Under the pieces are notes generated by a model. That model searched no databases and was not told where the DNA came from. It saw only the letters and a program-made list of their open reading frames with translations. The position numbers and the translations under genes are program-made. Below, one piece after another: positions 34,687 through 46,757 of a stretch of DNA of 64,000 nt; position 1 is the stretch's first letter; every line of letters starts with the position of its first letter. This stretch comes from Rosa chinensis (Eukaryota; Streptophyta; Magnoliopsida; Rosales; Rosaceae). The stretch is from the NCBI RefSeq assembly GCF_002994745.2, contig NC_037089.1, positions 2,706,001-2,770,000 on the forward strand, read 5' to 3'.

Positions 34687-34858
34687 CTAGGTCAATGAGC
34701 TAGAGTTGATTGATTAAGTGCTTGCTAAAGTCCAATTCGCACGGTGAACTCGGGTCTTAACACGCACATAACTCATGCAAGAAGACTAGTCATATTACTA
34801 TATATAAATAACAAACGAGTCATTTTCTGTAACTTATAACAAAACAAACAAACAAATT

Positions 34859-35027
34859 AATCTACATATAATAAATGAGCATTGAATGTCTAATGGGTGG
34901 TGCTAGCATACCACGTCCTAAACTTGTCTTAGGTATGACAAGGGAAGGTATGTCTCCGTGCCATTTTTGCTTGAGTTGAATGAAATGAATGATTTGGTTC
35001 CAAAAAAAAAATCTACATATAATAAAT
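34859..35027 (+). mobile_element. 5'-truncated retroposon (LINE- or SINE-like) with target duplications
   Basis: A 133-bp body (34877-35009) ends in an A tract after GATTTGGTTCC. Exact 18-bp repeats AATCTACATATAATAAAT flank it at 34859-34876 and 35010-35027. The body has no recognisable domain. Confidence 0.82.
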
Positions 35028-35089
35028 AGGGTATTTTCACTATAATATTTCATGTTTATTTGTGCATGAACCATTATATTATATTATAC

Positions 35090-35279
35090 TCTGTACTAAA
35101 AGGCAAACCCTAAAACACTGTTCATTACCATTCAATGAATAGTGGTGGGATGATTTTGCCCCTATATTTTGCAAGATTTACCCCTCTCTCTCTCAAAAAC
35201 CATTTTGTTGGTAGTCCTAGTCAAGCTAAATAATTAAGGCAAAATCAACCCCGCAGCAACGCTGAAGCTTAGCAACTAG
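35090..35279 (+). mobile_element. Helitron-like short element (first of an abutting run)
   Basis: Begins TCTGTACTAAAAGGC and ends CCCCGCAGCAACGCTGAAGC, then ...CTAG followed by T. This is the plant Helitron 3' pattern CCCGCAGCAACGC plus CTAG. No transposase. Confidence 0.65.
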
Positions 35280-35283
35280 TATA

Positions 35284-35572
35284 TTTATACTATTATTAAG
35301 AAAAGAGACTTTGTTAGCCAAAATTAAAAAATTTGACAGAAATGACCCTGAAATATTAAAAAACTTTGACAATTAATTAAATCACAAGGGTAATTATGAC
35401 AATTACAAATTATATTTTTATTAAAAAAAATAAACAAAAAAAATCCCACAACCCACTTTTGTCTTCCACTAACTTCTCTCTACAATAACTGTTTTAATCC
35501 ATTATCTTTTTTTCTTTCTGAAAAAAAAAAAACACTTGCACATGCAGAGCATTCATGTGTGGAGGAAACTAG
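35284..35572 (+). mobile_element. Helitron-like short element, same family as 61729 and 62040
   Basis: The start ATACTATTATTAAGA, GACTTTGTTAGCCAAAAT and the end GCACATGCAGAGCAT..GTG, then AACTAG|T, match the two short elements near 62 kb. The 3' hairpin and CTAG|T fit Helitrons. The 5' TC is not intact. Confidence 0.65.
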
Positions 35573-35573
35573 T

Positions 35574-38500
35574 TTACTATATATTAAAGGAGGGTTAGTG
35601 TTCATTTCTCCTGTCCATTTAAAAGTGGTTTTGGCTGGAAGTGGAGTGACGCTTTTACCCCTGCTTGAAATTTTTTTGCAGCTTTGCCACTGACTTGGAA
35701 ACATCGGATCTTGTCGTTGATCTTCTCTTTCTTCTGGAGTCGTGTAATCATCTTTTATCAATTATCAAGAACGATCGAGAGATAAAGAAATCGGTCGTGT
35801 TTTTCTTTGCTTTGCATGAAGAGATAGATAGAGGTATCCGAGTCAAATTCCTCAAGCGCTAGGGTTCCAAAGTTTGAACCCTTAATCCGGTAATTGTGTC
35901 ACCTAATTCTCAGGTCTGATTGTTTTGTTTAAAATTGTGGTCTTTGGATGGAAATTGGGAGTTTCGGATTTCTGGGCTTTCCATTTTTTGTTTGTTGCTG
36001 AAATTGGGGTTTGGGTTTGGTTTATTTGATCCTCCATTGTGGAAATTGAGAATAAGGGTTTGATTTTTGCTTCATTGTTTATGGTTTGGGTGATAAGGGT
36101 GTTTGTTTGATATGTCAACTGGTGATGTCAAATTTTGAAGGCATCAAATTATAGAGTTCTTCATCTGAATTGTTAGTGTCAGACATGGTATCAAGATCTC
36201 AGTTCTGGGAGTCTTGCAAAAGAAAATCTTATTAAATTTTCGACTTCTTTGTTTGTTTGCAAGATATAGGTTAGAGCTAGGCAGAATGGTAGGATGTTGT
36301 TTCTAAAGAAAATGATAGTAAGTATGATAATCATTAAGGAAGTCATTGGTGATATTTACTCTATTACTAGACATGCATGTAGTTAATTGTTAATTGTAGT
36401 GATTCTCAGAGATAATAATAAAATTGCTCCCAAAAGGCCTGGAAATCTGGTTTCAATTGTTCCCAATAGGCTTGGAAATCTGGTTTCTTCACAGAGGGTA
36501 TGACCTTCTTCACCAATTTCAGTTGCTCTGTTTGGAGAGTTCAGTATTGCATGTAAAATCCTTCTCTAAACTCAATCATGCTTTGTTCTCTATTTATTTA
36601 ACTCTTAAACTAAGGAGATATATCATTTGTGTTTATCTACTCGATGTGTGGTTGTAAATAGCATCATGGTCTCAGAGCATATTGCATGATTATTTTTATT
36701 TGTTGTAAATAGGATCATGGTCTGAGAGTTACACATTTTGTTGAAAGAAGTTATTGTGTGTTTGTGCTCTTGGTGTGCCTTTTTGGTTAAGTTCAGTTCT
36801 CAAATACGTATGCATGTCTAGAAATTGATTAGTCAAAAATAGGTATATAAACGCAGCAATACCTCAGAGTAGGTAATTTCAAATAGTTTTTATATGTTTA
36901 GATCCTGTTTATACTTCTCTGAGTGCGGAGTACCAACAACAACTTCAACTGTTTTTAGACTAACAGAAAATAGTAGGCACAAAATTACTTACTGGTCTCT
37001 CAATCCCTTTGAGAACGAGAGGATCACATTCAATAACATTATATCTTCTGCTACTGTTCCTGTTGAGATAAAAGTCTGCATCACTAAAACTGATTTGGGA
37101 GAGAAGAGAATCATATAAACTTATTAATAAGATAGACAAACAATACTTTGCATCTTTGCTCACAGTTCTAAAAATGATTAGGATATCTTTTCAATTTACT
37201 TTACAAATTGGTTTCCAGTTAAAATATAATTAATTTCTTTTTATTCATCGAATGCACGCTATAGTATCATGCTCTATTTTTATTGTATTTCTTAGACTAA
37301 TTTAGTCCATGGTTTCTTAGGCTAACTGTTTTTAGTTTCAGTGTGATTCAATTGGTTTTAATCATTTGTTCCTTATTCAAGGTCTTTAGCTTTCAAAGAT
37401 AAGTCATGTTGAGTAGTGTGAATTTATTGCTGCTATTATTCAATTAGCCATATTTGATTGTGTGTGATTGATTTCTCATTATAGTTTGCATAGTTGTGGC
37501 TTTTGGGGTTTCAGAGGGGAGAAAGGAAGAAACAGAAGAAAAAGGGGGAGACGGGAAGGACAGAGGAGGCAGAGGAATCCAAAAGAGGAGAAGAACGGCT
37601 CTATTGCACAAATTCAAGGTACAAATTTATACACCAAATTAATTTTTATGCTAATTGGTTATGTATCATAATGATTAATTTCGGGTATTGTGATGGGATT
37701 TGGCCTGATGGGATTGTACACATTTGGTAAAGTGAAAGGAAGGAATGTGAGGAAGTGATGGGCACACATTTGTTTGGGTTTTGGTTCTGCTTGCATCAAT
37801 CCCTCAAGTAAAATTAGAATTTGGATTCTGATATTTGCAATTTTTTTAATTTTCTTTATTTATTTGGAAACCTGATTGATGAACAAGAAATCCAGTAATT
37901 GTTTTTTTTAGGTGGTGCAGAACTGTGGTTTTGGTAGTGTTTTTTTGTTTGTGAATTTTATGTAGTTCTATTTAAATCTTAATATGCATATATAAATATG
38001 TAGCAAAGCCACTTACTTCCTAATTGAATTGAATGAGAAGTAGTAAAAGACAATGGTAAATTACATATACCATAAGTTGTACTCAGTAATTGAGCATTCT
38101 TGACAGAATGGTAGCACCAGAAACATGGAGGATAATAACAAAGCAAAGTTAACTGAAAATCTCTACACAGCAAAGATCTGGAAGCAGCTGCAAAGGCTAC
38201 TAAGGAATCTTATGTAAAAATTGGAAAGCTGAAAATCGTGTACCTCTTTGGCAAGCTAAAAATTGATCAGTTTAGAGTAAGTATTAGTTCTTGCCTTTCT
38301 AAATTTCAGCATGAATTTGGCTTGCCACTGTATAGATTTCTTTCTAAATATTCTAAACATAGCTACTCATGTGAAGTGCTTTTGGGTAGATGCATAGCTA
38401 GAAATCTGTATTGGCGACAGGTTATTTTTGTCTCTCATGTTAAGATTGACTTTGGATTTATGCATTTGGGCAAATTACTCATCTGTCTAAATCCCTGCTA

Positions 38501-39104
38501 ACTATGAGTTCCAAGTTCCTTCAATCATCACATTGGGAAATATATGCCGATTTCAATAGTTCTCTGACTATCTGCAAAGAATTACCTCATGACTTAGAAT
38601 ATTACATACAGGATTACCTAAAAATATCATCTATTTCTCTTTCACATGGTTGACAAAATTGATTAGACTCTAAACTTTTCTATTTGATTCCCAATTAGAA
38701 ATCGACTTCTTTTTTTTTTTGAGTTTTTTGCAGACATGAATTTTTTGTTACTATAGCTTATTGGATTTTGGTAATGAAAATAAAATCTTTGGGCAATTCC
38801 AATGGGCATGTATCTTTTCTGGATTCTTATATAAATATTAGCTCATGATTTAGGGAATGAAGTTATTTTTGAAAGAAGTTGAGGGAATACACAAACAAAA
38901 GAATTTCAAGAAGACACTTTTTGGCTAATTATATTGTTTAATCAATTATATAGGATGGAGGGGAGAAACTTGGCCAATTTGAGATTGCAAGCATGGTGGA
39001 AAAGACCACTGAAGTTAGGAGATATGAAGGAGGAATTGCAAAAGTACACTTCAATTCAGGAAAGAAAACTAAACCCGCAGCATCGCCCGGGAAGGATTAT
39101 CTAG
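35574..39104 (+). mobile_element. ~3.5-kb Helitron-like element with gene-like interior
   Basis: The left end ACTATATATTAAAGGAGGG directly follows the preceding CTAG|T. The right end CCCGCAGCATCGCCCGGG forms a hairpin, followed by AAGGATTATCTAG|T. The interior has exon- and intron-like stretches (35680-35880 leader-like; 37505-37620 Lys/Arg/Glu-rich frame ending at a GT) but no Rep/helicase and no product I can name. It is likely a non-autonomous element carrying gene fragments. Confidence 0.6.
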
Positions 39105-39909
39105 TACTAAAAATAAAATGAGGGTTAATATTCATTCAATAGTTTTATTCCCATTTTGCCCCCTAATTTTATTTGCTCTTTGACGCTTTTGTCCCTTATA
39201 TAAGAGGTAAAATAAAACCTAATAACCTAAATTATTTTATCACATAAAAAGACCATTAATTATTTTATTTTTTTAGGTTACAACCAATTAAATATTTTAT
39301 TCTTTTTTTTAAAATACCAATCAATCTGTCAATACATCTGCATACTGATTTACCTATTGATTTAATTTATTAAGTAATAAATATAAGTTTTGCCTATTGA
39401 TAACGTTGAGCGGACCCTGGAGAGAAGAGGAAACCCATTGTAGTATATGAAAAGTTTTCAATCAATTTTTGGATAGCATACATATTAATTTGATATTTTG
39501 ATATCTGTAGAAAAGTGTGGCGGGTCTGGACTCATCAGACCTATTGACGGTCCCTGAGCATATAAACCAACAAATGATACATTAGAGGATGATTAGTTCC
39601 AACTTAAAATGTAGGATATTTTGGCGAGGTCTAACCTTTTTTTGTTTTAATTTGCATGTAAAGAGCATCTTTTGTTAGAATATCCATTTCTTTCGAAAAA
39701 TGTAAATACAAAAGTTTGGTTAAAATATAAGCTCCCGCTCAAAAGTTTCATTTTTTAAATTTGTATATGTTCAAGCCATGTTAAAATACCAGCTTTCCTA
39801 ATATGCAAAACGATAATATATTTAGTTAACATTTCTTATATTATCATTGCTACTCTATCTTTTAGATAAAAAATACAAATCCGCAGCATCGCTCGCGCGA
39901 GCTGCCTAG
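39105..39909 (+). mobile_element. Helitron-like element, last of the run
   Basis: Starts at the base after the previous CTAG and ends ATCCGCAGCATCGCTCGCGC, then GAGCTGCCTAG|T. Non-coding. Confidence 0.6.
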
Positions 39910-40280
39910 TATAATACGAAAATACTTACAAGCATCTTGGTCACAAAAATTTCAAAATTCGTTGACTTAACTGTTTTGGCCGGGGGTAGCCAGATAGATC
40001 ATTATAGTTTTTATTTTGTTGAGGAAAGATCAACCACTGCATTAGTTGTCATCTGACTTGCTTAACTCCGGGTGAACTTGAGTAACAATGATCATATTAA
40101 TTTTGTCATATTTTTGTTGACCTGGTAAGTTTGTGCAGCTCTTAGGAATTGAGCATCACCAAATGCATCCATCAAGGCATCATTACTATTGATCAAACTC
40201 TCGTTCCAAAATAATTCATGTGCTGAACCAAAGAAATGCATACAAGGGGGAACAATTAATATATCAAGTTAATATACAGA
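39910..40280. other. 3' flank of the uclacyanin/stellacyanin gene
   Basis: No further feature seen. Confidence 0.5.
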
Positions 40281-41258
40281 CTAGAAGAGGCAGAAAAGAG
40301 CTACGGCAATGGACATGAAAACAGTAGAAATGGTAACAACATGAGAAGAGCTGCCTGTCGAGCCCTTTGGTGGTGGTGGTGCTGTAGTGCTTGACGTGCT
40401 TGGTGGTGGCGATGTTGAACTAGGAGGAGATTTAGCTCCAGAAGGAGGAGGAGATTCGGACTTGGAAGGAGGAGTACCAGTACTACTTGAGGCAGGAGCA
40501 GGCGAAGGCGCAGAGCCGGAATGGCTAGTTGTTACGGTGATTGCTAACTTCTGTCCTTGGTCACAGTGTCCAGGGAAGAGGCAGATAAAGTAGTGATCGC
40601 CGGTGGCATTGAGGGTGTAGTTGGCTGGTCCGTCGTACTTAGGGTTGCTGATGAGGTCAGTGACGTTGCACTTTTCGTAAGCATCCTTTGCAACTTCAGC
40701 TACGTCGTGTCGTCCAGTAGTGAAATTGAACACTGCACAAAACAAAAGATCACAAAGAATTAATATTCGCTAGCTATAGTAAAGAAAATTAACCCCATTG
40801 AAAATTGTTGGGTCATCTGATTTGTGCAGAGTTAGCAAACATGAATATGCCGGAAAATACTCTGATGGTAATAATGATAACCAACGAGCTAAGTACTAAC
40901 TTAATTGAGAAGATTGGTTCTTGAAAATGAACTTCAAATATATACAAACTTTCAAAATTGATGATCTCCTAATTTTCTTAAAACTTTAAAAAGGATGATG
41001 TTCTCTTTAGAAGTTTGCTAATCCAGTACTTATATGTGGAGATAGATGGCCTTGATTAGCATAGCTTCGGAAATAATTACCTAGAAGGTCGCCAACTTTG
41101 AAGGTCTGATTGGCAGCCCAAGAAGTATAGTAGTTGGCACCAACTGTATTATTCCAACTCACTTTGTGCGTTTCAGCTTCTGCGGTTTGTAGCACAGCTG
41201 CTAAAGCTATAACAATTGCAACCACAGATGTAGTCGCACTAAGTTTCTTAGGCCCCAT
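40281..41258 (-). CDS. GPI-anchored stellacyanin/uclacyanin-like phytocyanin
   Basis: Exon 1 is 41081-41258 and exon 2 is 40281-40732; donor CTAG|GTAATT, acceptor GTGCAG, phase 1; 209 aa from MGPKKLSATT. An upstream in-frame ATG at 41285 would add nine residues before the signal peptide and is less likely. After the cleaved signal (to about AEA) comes the phytocyanin domain: VFNFTTGRHDV (His), YEKC, then HYFICLFPGHCDQGQKLAI (Cys, His, Gln). A ~60-residue Pro/Ser/Thr arabinogalactan-like region follows, ending in a hydrophobic GPI signal (VVTISTVFMSIAVALFCLF). Likely on the outer plasma membrane. It is the only cluster member outside the duplicated blocks and appears intact. Confidence 0.9.
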
Positions 41259-41345
41259 GATCTCAATGTAACTTGGAGTGTTCACAGGTTGCCTCTAGCT
41301 TCAGCTATTTGGTATTGTGGTGTTCTGGGTTTCTTTGTGAATGAG

Positions 41346-41355
41346 CTATATATAG
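41346..41355 (-). promoter_or_regulatory. TATA box of the GPI-phytocyanin gene
   Basis: CTATATATAG on the minus strand about 90 bases before the ATG at 41258. Confidence 0.65.
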
Positions 41356-41359
41356 AGTG

Positions 41360-42498
41360 AGGTACATATTGCACCTTTGGTTTGGTTAGGGGTTGAGCAG
41401 CTGTACTTGTACAAGAACATCAGCACGTGCTACCAAAATTAAATATCTGGAAAATTAATTAGTCTAATAGTACTGCAACATTATTAATCATAATACATAA
41501 TACACAACTAATGCAGAGAGATTGGATCCGGTCAGACTTGGCAGCTTGACATCTGAAGAGGCAGTCTTCATCTGCATTCATAGAGATAAAGGTAATGTTT
41601 AAGTCTAATTACTTACTGATTTTACTGTTTACTATTCACACTAATATGCTCTTTAACATTTTAACCCTTCACCTTTGTGATAGGTCATGGGATGGAATTG
41701 GCAGTAACTTTGAATGGATGAGTGAAATTTGTTCATTGATTCTATCAGACCAAATCAATAAAATCATGTATGATTGCCAACAAATTAAGCATACTGTAGT
41801 ATAAACAAATGAATGAACCTACTCCTGGTAAAGCATAATAAAATGGGATACATGAGAAGTTTCTTGTTGTCCACTTGTATGACTTGTTCTTTGGCAATTA
41901 TACATACATATCTTTCCCTTATTAGTTCTTGGTGAAATAATTATTTGAGGCAACATGTTTGATTTAAAATATAAAAAGAAGAATTTAAAATCTATATCAT
42001 CTTCTCTGTCTTGGGGAGGAAATACTGTTTTTTCATAGAGCTATGAATAAACAATAGAACTTCTCCATGCCATCTGGTGGACTAGACCCAAAAAATAAAA
42101 ACGCCTAATTTGATTTCCTCAGTTGTGTTTGAAGACTGTTTCTACTCCATAAACAACACTCTTTTCCCAGTAGCTACTCGATGACAAACAACAATCTTGT
42201 GAACAAACAAGACCAATCAATTCAAATGCATATTATCTATTTCCAACATAAATATGAGCCCCCTAAACTATTAAAAAAAAGTGCCTTATAACGTAGTTGG
42301 AAAGCATGCAAGGAGAAAATAAGAAATAATTAAGTAAAAAAGTTGTAAGAAGCAAAACTGATATACATTTCCTCGGAAGAATAAAGCTAACAAAGCAGTA
42401 ATAGCATATATTTTCAGAACTCCAGAATCCATTTTATGTTTGTATTTTGAAGACATGATAGCCGATCTCTCAACTCTGACCGGTGCCATGCTCAATCA
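41360..42498. other. intergenic region
   Basis: AT-rich DNA between the phytocyanin promoter and the glucanase 3' end. No repeat borders or coding pattern noticed. Confidence 0.5.
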
Positions 42499-45014
42499 TC
42501 ATCTAAGAAACAGAACAAATGCTAGCGCAGAGATAGGTAATAGGAAGTATTGGGACCGAGACCAGGCTTGAACTCTACTATCCTGTAATAGTAATAAAGA
42601 AGTAACCCAAAAAAAACTGATTAGATGAGGAAGCGCTTTCAACAACAATGTGCTAAGCTAACAAGAGCTACTGAAATTGAAAGCATGGTATAGAGCAAAA
42701 TCTGTGCATATAGGGAGGATCACAAAAACCAAGTAATGCTGTTTCGATTCTAAAATTTAATTTCCTTCATATGCTTCCTATGAATCTAACACTTCTACTA
42801 GTTCCTCTGTTTGGACATTGGCAGACCAAGTGCAAAGGGTAGTGACAATTCAAGACAAAGTAATGCAATTTTCAATCTTATTTCATTTCTTTTTTGGAAG
42901 ACTTTAAAGTTTAAATCAAGCCAACCCAATCTCCAAGACAGTATTAGAGCATTCAAAGTGACATAATTCATGGGAAGTTAGGAAACTAGTACCTTTAAAG
43001 ATGAAAGCAATGAATCTGCAGATGATACAAGTCCATGAAACCCAATATCATATGAAATGGTTCCATCAGGCTTGAACAGTCCAAAATTTCTCTCAGAAGT
43101 AGCGCCGGGTTTCAAGTCTTCGTTAAATATGGCAAAAATGTACGCCTTCACTACAAAATGTGGCCGGAGAGGGGTCCCTTTCTTCTTTGCTAGCCTTTTA
43201 CGTAGATTATAGTTATATGTCCTTGCATTCTCTACTGTAGCTGCAGCTTCATTGTCATCTCCACGGGAAGCCCACCCTGTCTCTGTAATAATAACTTCCA
43301 TCTTTTTCAAACCAGCATCTTCCAAAGCTGAATAGGCTGCATCAATCTGAGCATCAAGCATATTATCATAATGAAGATCAGTTTTTTGATCATAAATCCC
43401 CTGTGTTTTCTGAAAAAGAGCATAGTTGATATCAATATTCTCTGGATCACTCATGTAGGCAAGGAATGGGTAAGCATTTAGACAGAAGGGAGAACCAATT
43501 TCTGAGAAGAACTCCAACAGTGGCTTCATGTACTGCTGCTTAACATTATCCTTAAATATACAGGAAGAGGGAGGATATGAATTAGCAAAAACAGCCTGTG
43601 AATGTGCTGTGGTAATCTGAACTACATCATCTAATTTTAGCATCTTTGTTGCATTATAGATGTTTTTAACTGCACCCAAAAGAGCTGCCCACAATTCAAG
43701 ATCACCCCCACCTAATACTTCATTACCCACAGCAATCCCTCGGATGTGTGTATCAGGAAGAAATGCCTGCACATTTTCTTTAACCCAATCCAGTGCGTGA
43801 TCCTGATTGGCACTCATATCTTTCACGTATCCATTTGGAAGCCCGACCACTAAGTCAAGCCCAGTCCCGCTAAAAGCCTTGAGAACACTGTGATCAGCAT
43901 CATATATCCTGACATTCTTTATCTTTGCTGCTCTAAGAAGTGTAGCAACTTCATCTGGAGAAGGAATGTTATCTGCAATTCTTCCATAATTTATTCCGTA
44001 TGCTCCAGTGAATGCTTGCACATTCACAGAGGCTGGAAAGATCAGAACAGCACCATCAACCATCAGTCATGTGGTCATGAAAGATAAAAGCAAGATACTA
44101 AGTGCCACATTAAACTAACATACAATCAGTCCACTCAACCACAAAGATTGGTAAAGAACCAGTTTAGGTTTACTTCACTTCAACGAGGTTCTCCTTTTAT
44201 TAAGAAAAGGGCTTTCAGATCTCTTCAATTGTACAATTTCAGGAAAGCTCACCAGTTCAAGTAAGATCATCAAACTAAAAGTTTTCCTTTAATAGCACAT
44301 GAACAAGTAGACTTTGTTTTACTTTTCTCCTTCAAACATTCTGATAGATTGAAAAGACTGTTAATGATCCATCTAATTCTATACTAACTTTGGAAACTAG
44401 GAGTAAGTCAACTGGAAAATAAACTGAATGCTCATACACAGACCAAGAACCTATCAAAATTTGGCAAAGAGCCACAAAAGCTTTGATCTTGCATATACTA
44501 TCGCTTATACATATAAAACAAGATGAAAACCTGCATTAAATATTTTTTCCAAGCTATCATTCTATCAAATCAATACCAAAACAAGGTCTGAATTTTTTTT
44601 AATTAGTCTGAAACAAATTAAAAAACACAAACCTAGCAGTCAAAATCTCTTTCAGTAATGAAAGAAAAATAGAAAAACAACTTCAGATGGTCACTCAAAA
44701 CGCACATATACAGACCCGATTCACCGAATATTATTCAACATCAATTAACCAATACAAATATCAAATTGTGATCAATCAATCAAAGTCAAGATGCAAACCC
44801 AATTGCCAAAAGAAACCAACTTTTCCACTATACTCAATCACCTACCTATACACTGTTCTACAATCATCCAATTCAAGAACAAAACAATTGAAACCCAGAA
44901 ACCAAATCACTTCAACAACAAAAATCCATGGAGAAAAAGGATTGGGAAGTTACCAATTAGAGAGAAGAAGACCACGAAGACATGGACAGAAAAGCAGAAG
45001 CTTTTGATTCTCAT
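42499..45014 (-). CDS. GH17 glucan endo-1,3-beta-glucosidase, GPI-anchored type, three exons
   Basis: Hydrolyses internal beta-1,3-glucan (callose) bonds at the cell surface. Exon 1 44954-45014, exon 2 42993-44032, exon 3 42499-42582; all introns are GT-AG and frames join to give 394 aa. Signal peptide MRIKSFCFSVHVFVVFFSL is followed by the mature start near AFTGAYGINYGRIADN. GH17 catalytic residues are Glu in GIAVGNEVL (acid/base) and Glu in IITETGWAS (nucleophile). No X8 domain. Exon 3 supplies SQYFLLPISALAFVLFLR, a hydrophobic GPI-type tail; if intron 2 were kept the protein would end after SLLSSLKVLVS. Intron 1 (~920 bp) splits the signal peptide, as in many GH17 genes. Closest to the Arabidopsis At1g32860-like group, from memory. 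Confidence 0.92.
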
Positions 45015-46406
45015 GGTCTCTGAACAAAAACCAGCAACAAAGGATTCAATCTTTGGTAAAGATCCCAACTTTCGACCAAACAAGGCGCAAAAATGACAAC
45101 TTCAGAGCCTTGAATACACAGTGCTCCTTCTTCCTTAGGCATGCCATAAGACAATGGCAAAGACCCTTCACTGGTTTTCTTGCATCTCTCTGTTTCCTCA
45201 CAGAGAAACCAATCAGAGATTTCAGAAAACTGGGTTTTGGGTTTTGAGGAGTCTTCTGTTTGGTTTTAATCTTGGAATTTGTTTCTTTGTCCTGTAAGTG
45301 ACGATTGCTCTAATTGGTCGGTTTTGTTTTGCGCTCTCCTGCTTTGCCCACCATATGGACTCTTTAACTTTTCTGAACTTCCTTTGGTTGGTTCGGGCTG
45401 AAACTCCTCACCTGACTCACAGTCCACGAATAGGAAGACGACATGTTTTGAAAGTTTGAATAGAGTGTCTGCCTGTATTGGTGCACTCTCACGCGCTTGC
45501 TTTATGGTAGATTTTTACACGCTTTACTTTCCAAACTTCCTCAAAATTACAAAGCATCAAATTTCGTTTCTAAGTTCTAACGATATAAAGATGTTATCTT
45601 TTAACTGTCAATGAACCGCACAATCTTATAAACAACACTAGTTGTATGACGAATATGTTAGGCTTGTGTGCTTTTCAAAACCACCTACTTTCTTGTTCTT
45701 CTAATGATATGTTTAATTTCTTTCCATTGCAAACCCTTATTTGCATAGTGGGTTTCATTCATGATGTTATCTTCCTCCATTAGGTTTACCAAAACCATGC
45801 ATGAATAGTGATGGCAAAGAATGTGACATGAGAAATGGCATGAATCATTCACAAATTACGAGAGTTTTTGTGTGTCTCATTTCTTTTGGATCATTAATTT
45901 AATTGTCTAAAAAAACATTAAAGTGTACATCGGTTTCAATGCGCGTGAAGAAAACGTTTTCTCTTTATAAACCGTCTTAGACCATTCCTCTTTCAGTCTT
46001 TTGGTCTTGCATTACTACTTTTTGGATTACTTCATCGCATCAGTTTCAGTATAATGTTAGAGTCAAGTAAATGAACATTTGTTTCAGTAATTTAGTATAA
46101 TGATACTACTTAGAACCAGAATGTAGTAGCAAAAGTTCTTTGAGTTCACTCGATTTGTTTTATAAATTCGCAAAATATACAATACTAGAGAATGCGCTTA
46201 AGTTAGTTCACCTATGTACATCCATAATTGACAATTATCTATACTCGTGAAGGACTAATCCATATTCTATTTAGAATGAGCTTTACATTAAAAACAAATA
46301 AAAATAAAACATTATTTATTTTCCGGACCACTGGAAATTCTCTCCTCCAATTTGAGTATTATGTATCTTCTTTCTATATTCTTTCATAGTGGGCATCTAG
46401 CTATAG
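45015..46406. other. glucanase promoter side and intergenic DNA
   Basis: The 5' flank of the glucanase gene, then AT-rich sequence. No convincing coding or repeat structure. Confidence 0.5.
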
Positions 46407-46757
46407 ATGGAAAAGTTTGATCAAAGAATCTCATGGAAGTTGGAAGGACCACAATTAGCATGCACTTCATGTTTTCATAACACTAGTCGACTTGCTCAGT
46501 CCTCAGGGAATATCAAAGCTAGATCATCTGCCCTGAGCTTGAACTTTCTGAGAGATACTTCCACCAACTTTAATAATTGGGGACAAAAATACAAAAGCAA
46601 AACTTATTATATGTGTCAATGCCTCATTAAGTTTCTCATATTTATTGCTTTTCTTTTCTTCCTCCTTATGTGTAATGATAGAGACGCCTTTAGAGTTATT
46701 AGAAGGAAGACAAACCTTAGCCCTTGGAGTTCATGTCGACATTTGCATCAGAACTGA
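46407..46757 (+). other. 116-codon ORF of unknown status
   Basis: The longest frame in 45-48 kb. It has Cys-rich ACTSC, a hydrophobic segment CLIKFLIFIAFLFFLLMC near residues 74-91 and a basic end. I recognise no family, see no clear promoter, and cannot exclude chance. It could be a gene fragment or small membrane protein. Confidence 0.2.

Larger units (their letters stand above)
25843..34830. repeat. segmental duplication, block B
   Basis: Partner of block A, ~10 kb to the right, same orientation. Shared landmarks are CAAGCTTGCACACA near the start, the three phytocyanin types in order, and ACACGCACATAAC near 34760. Extra length is due to insertions: MITE 26053-26761, unknown insert ~28237-29063, a ~0.5-kb stretch near 29490-30030, and the gag-only LTR element 31387-34686. 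Confidence 0.9.

Noticed and set aside
37505..37620. Basic frame (GEKGRNRRKRGRREG) resembling the start of eIF1A
   Set aside because: Similarity is limited to Lys/Arg/Gly composition and none of the following eIF1A domain is present.
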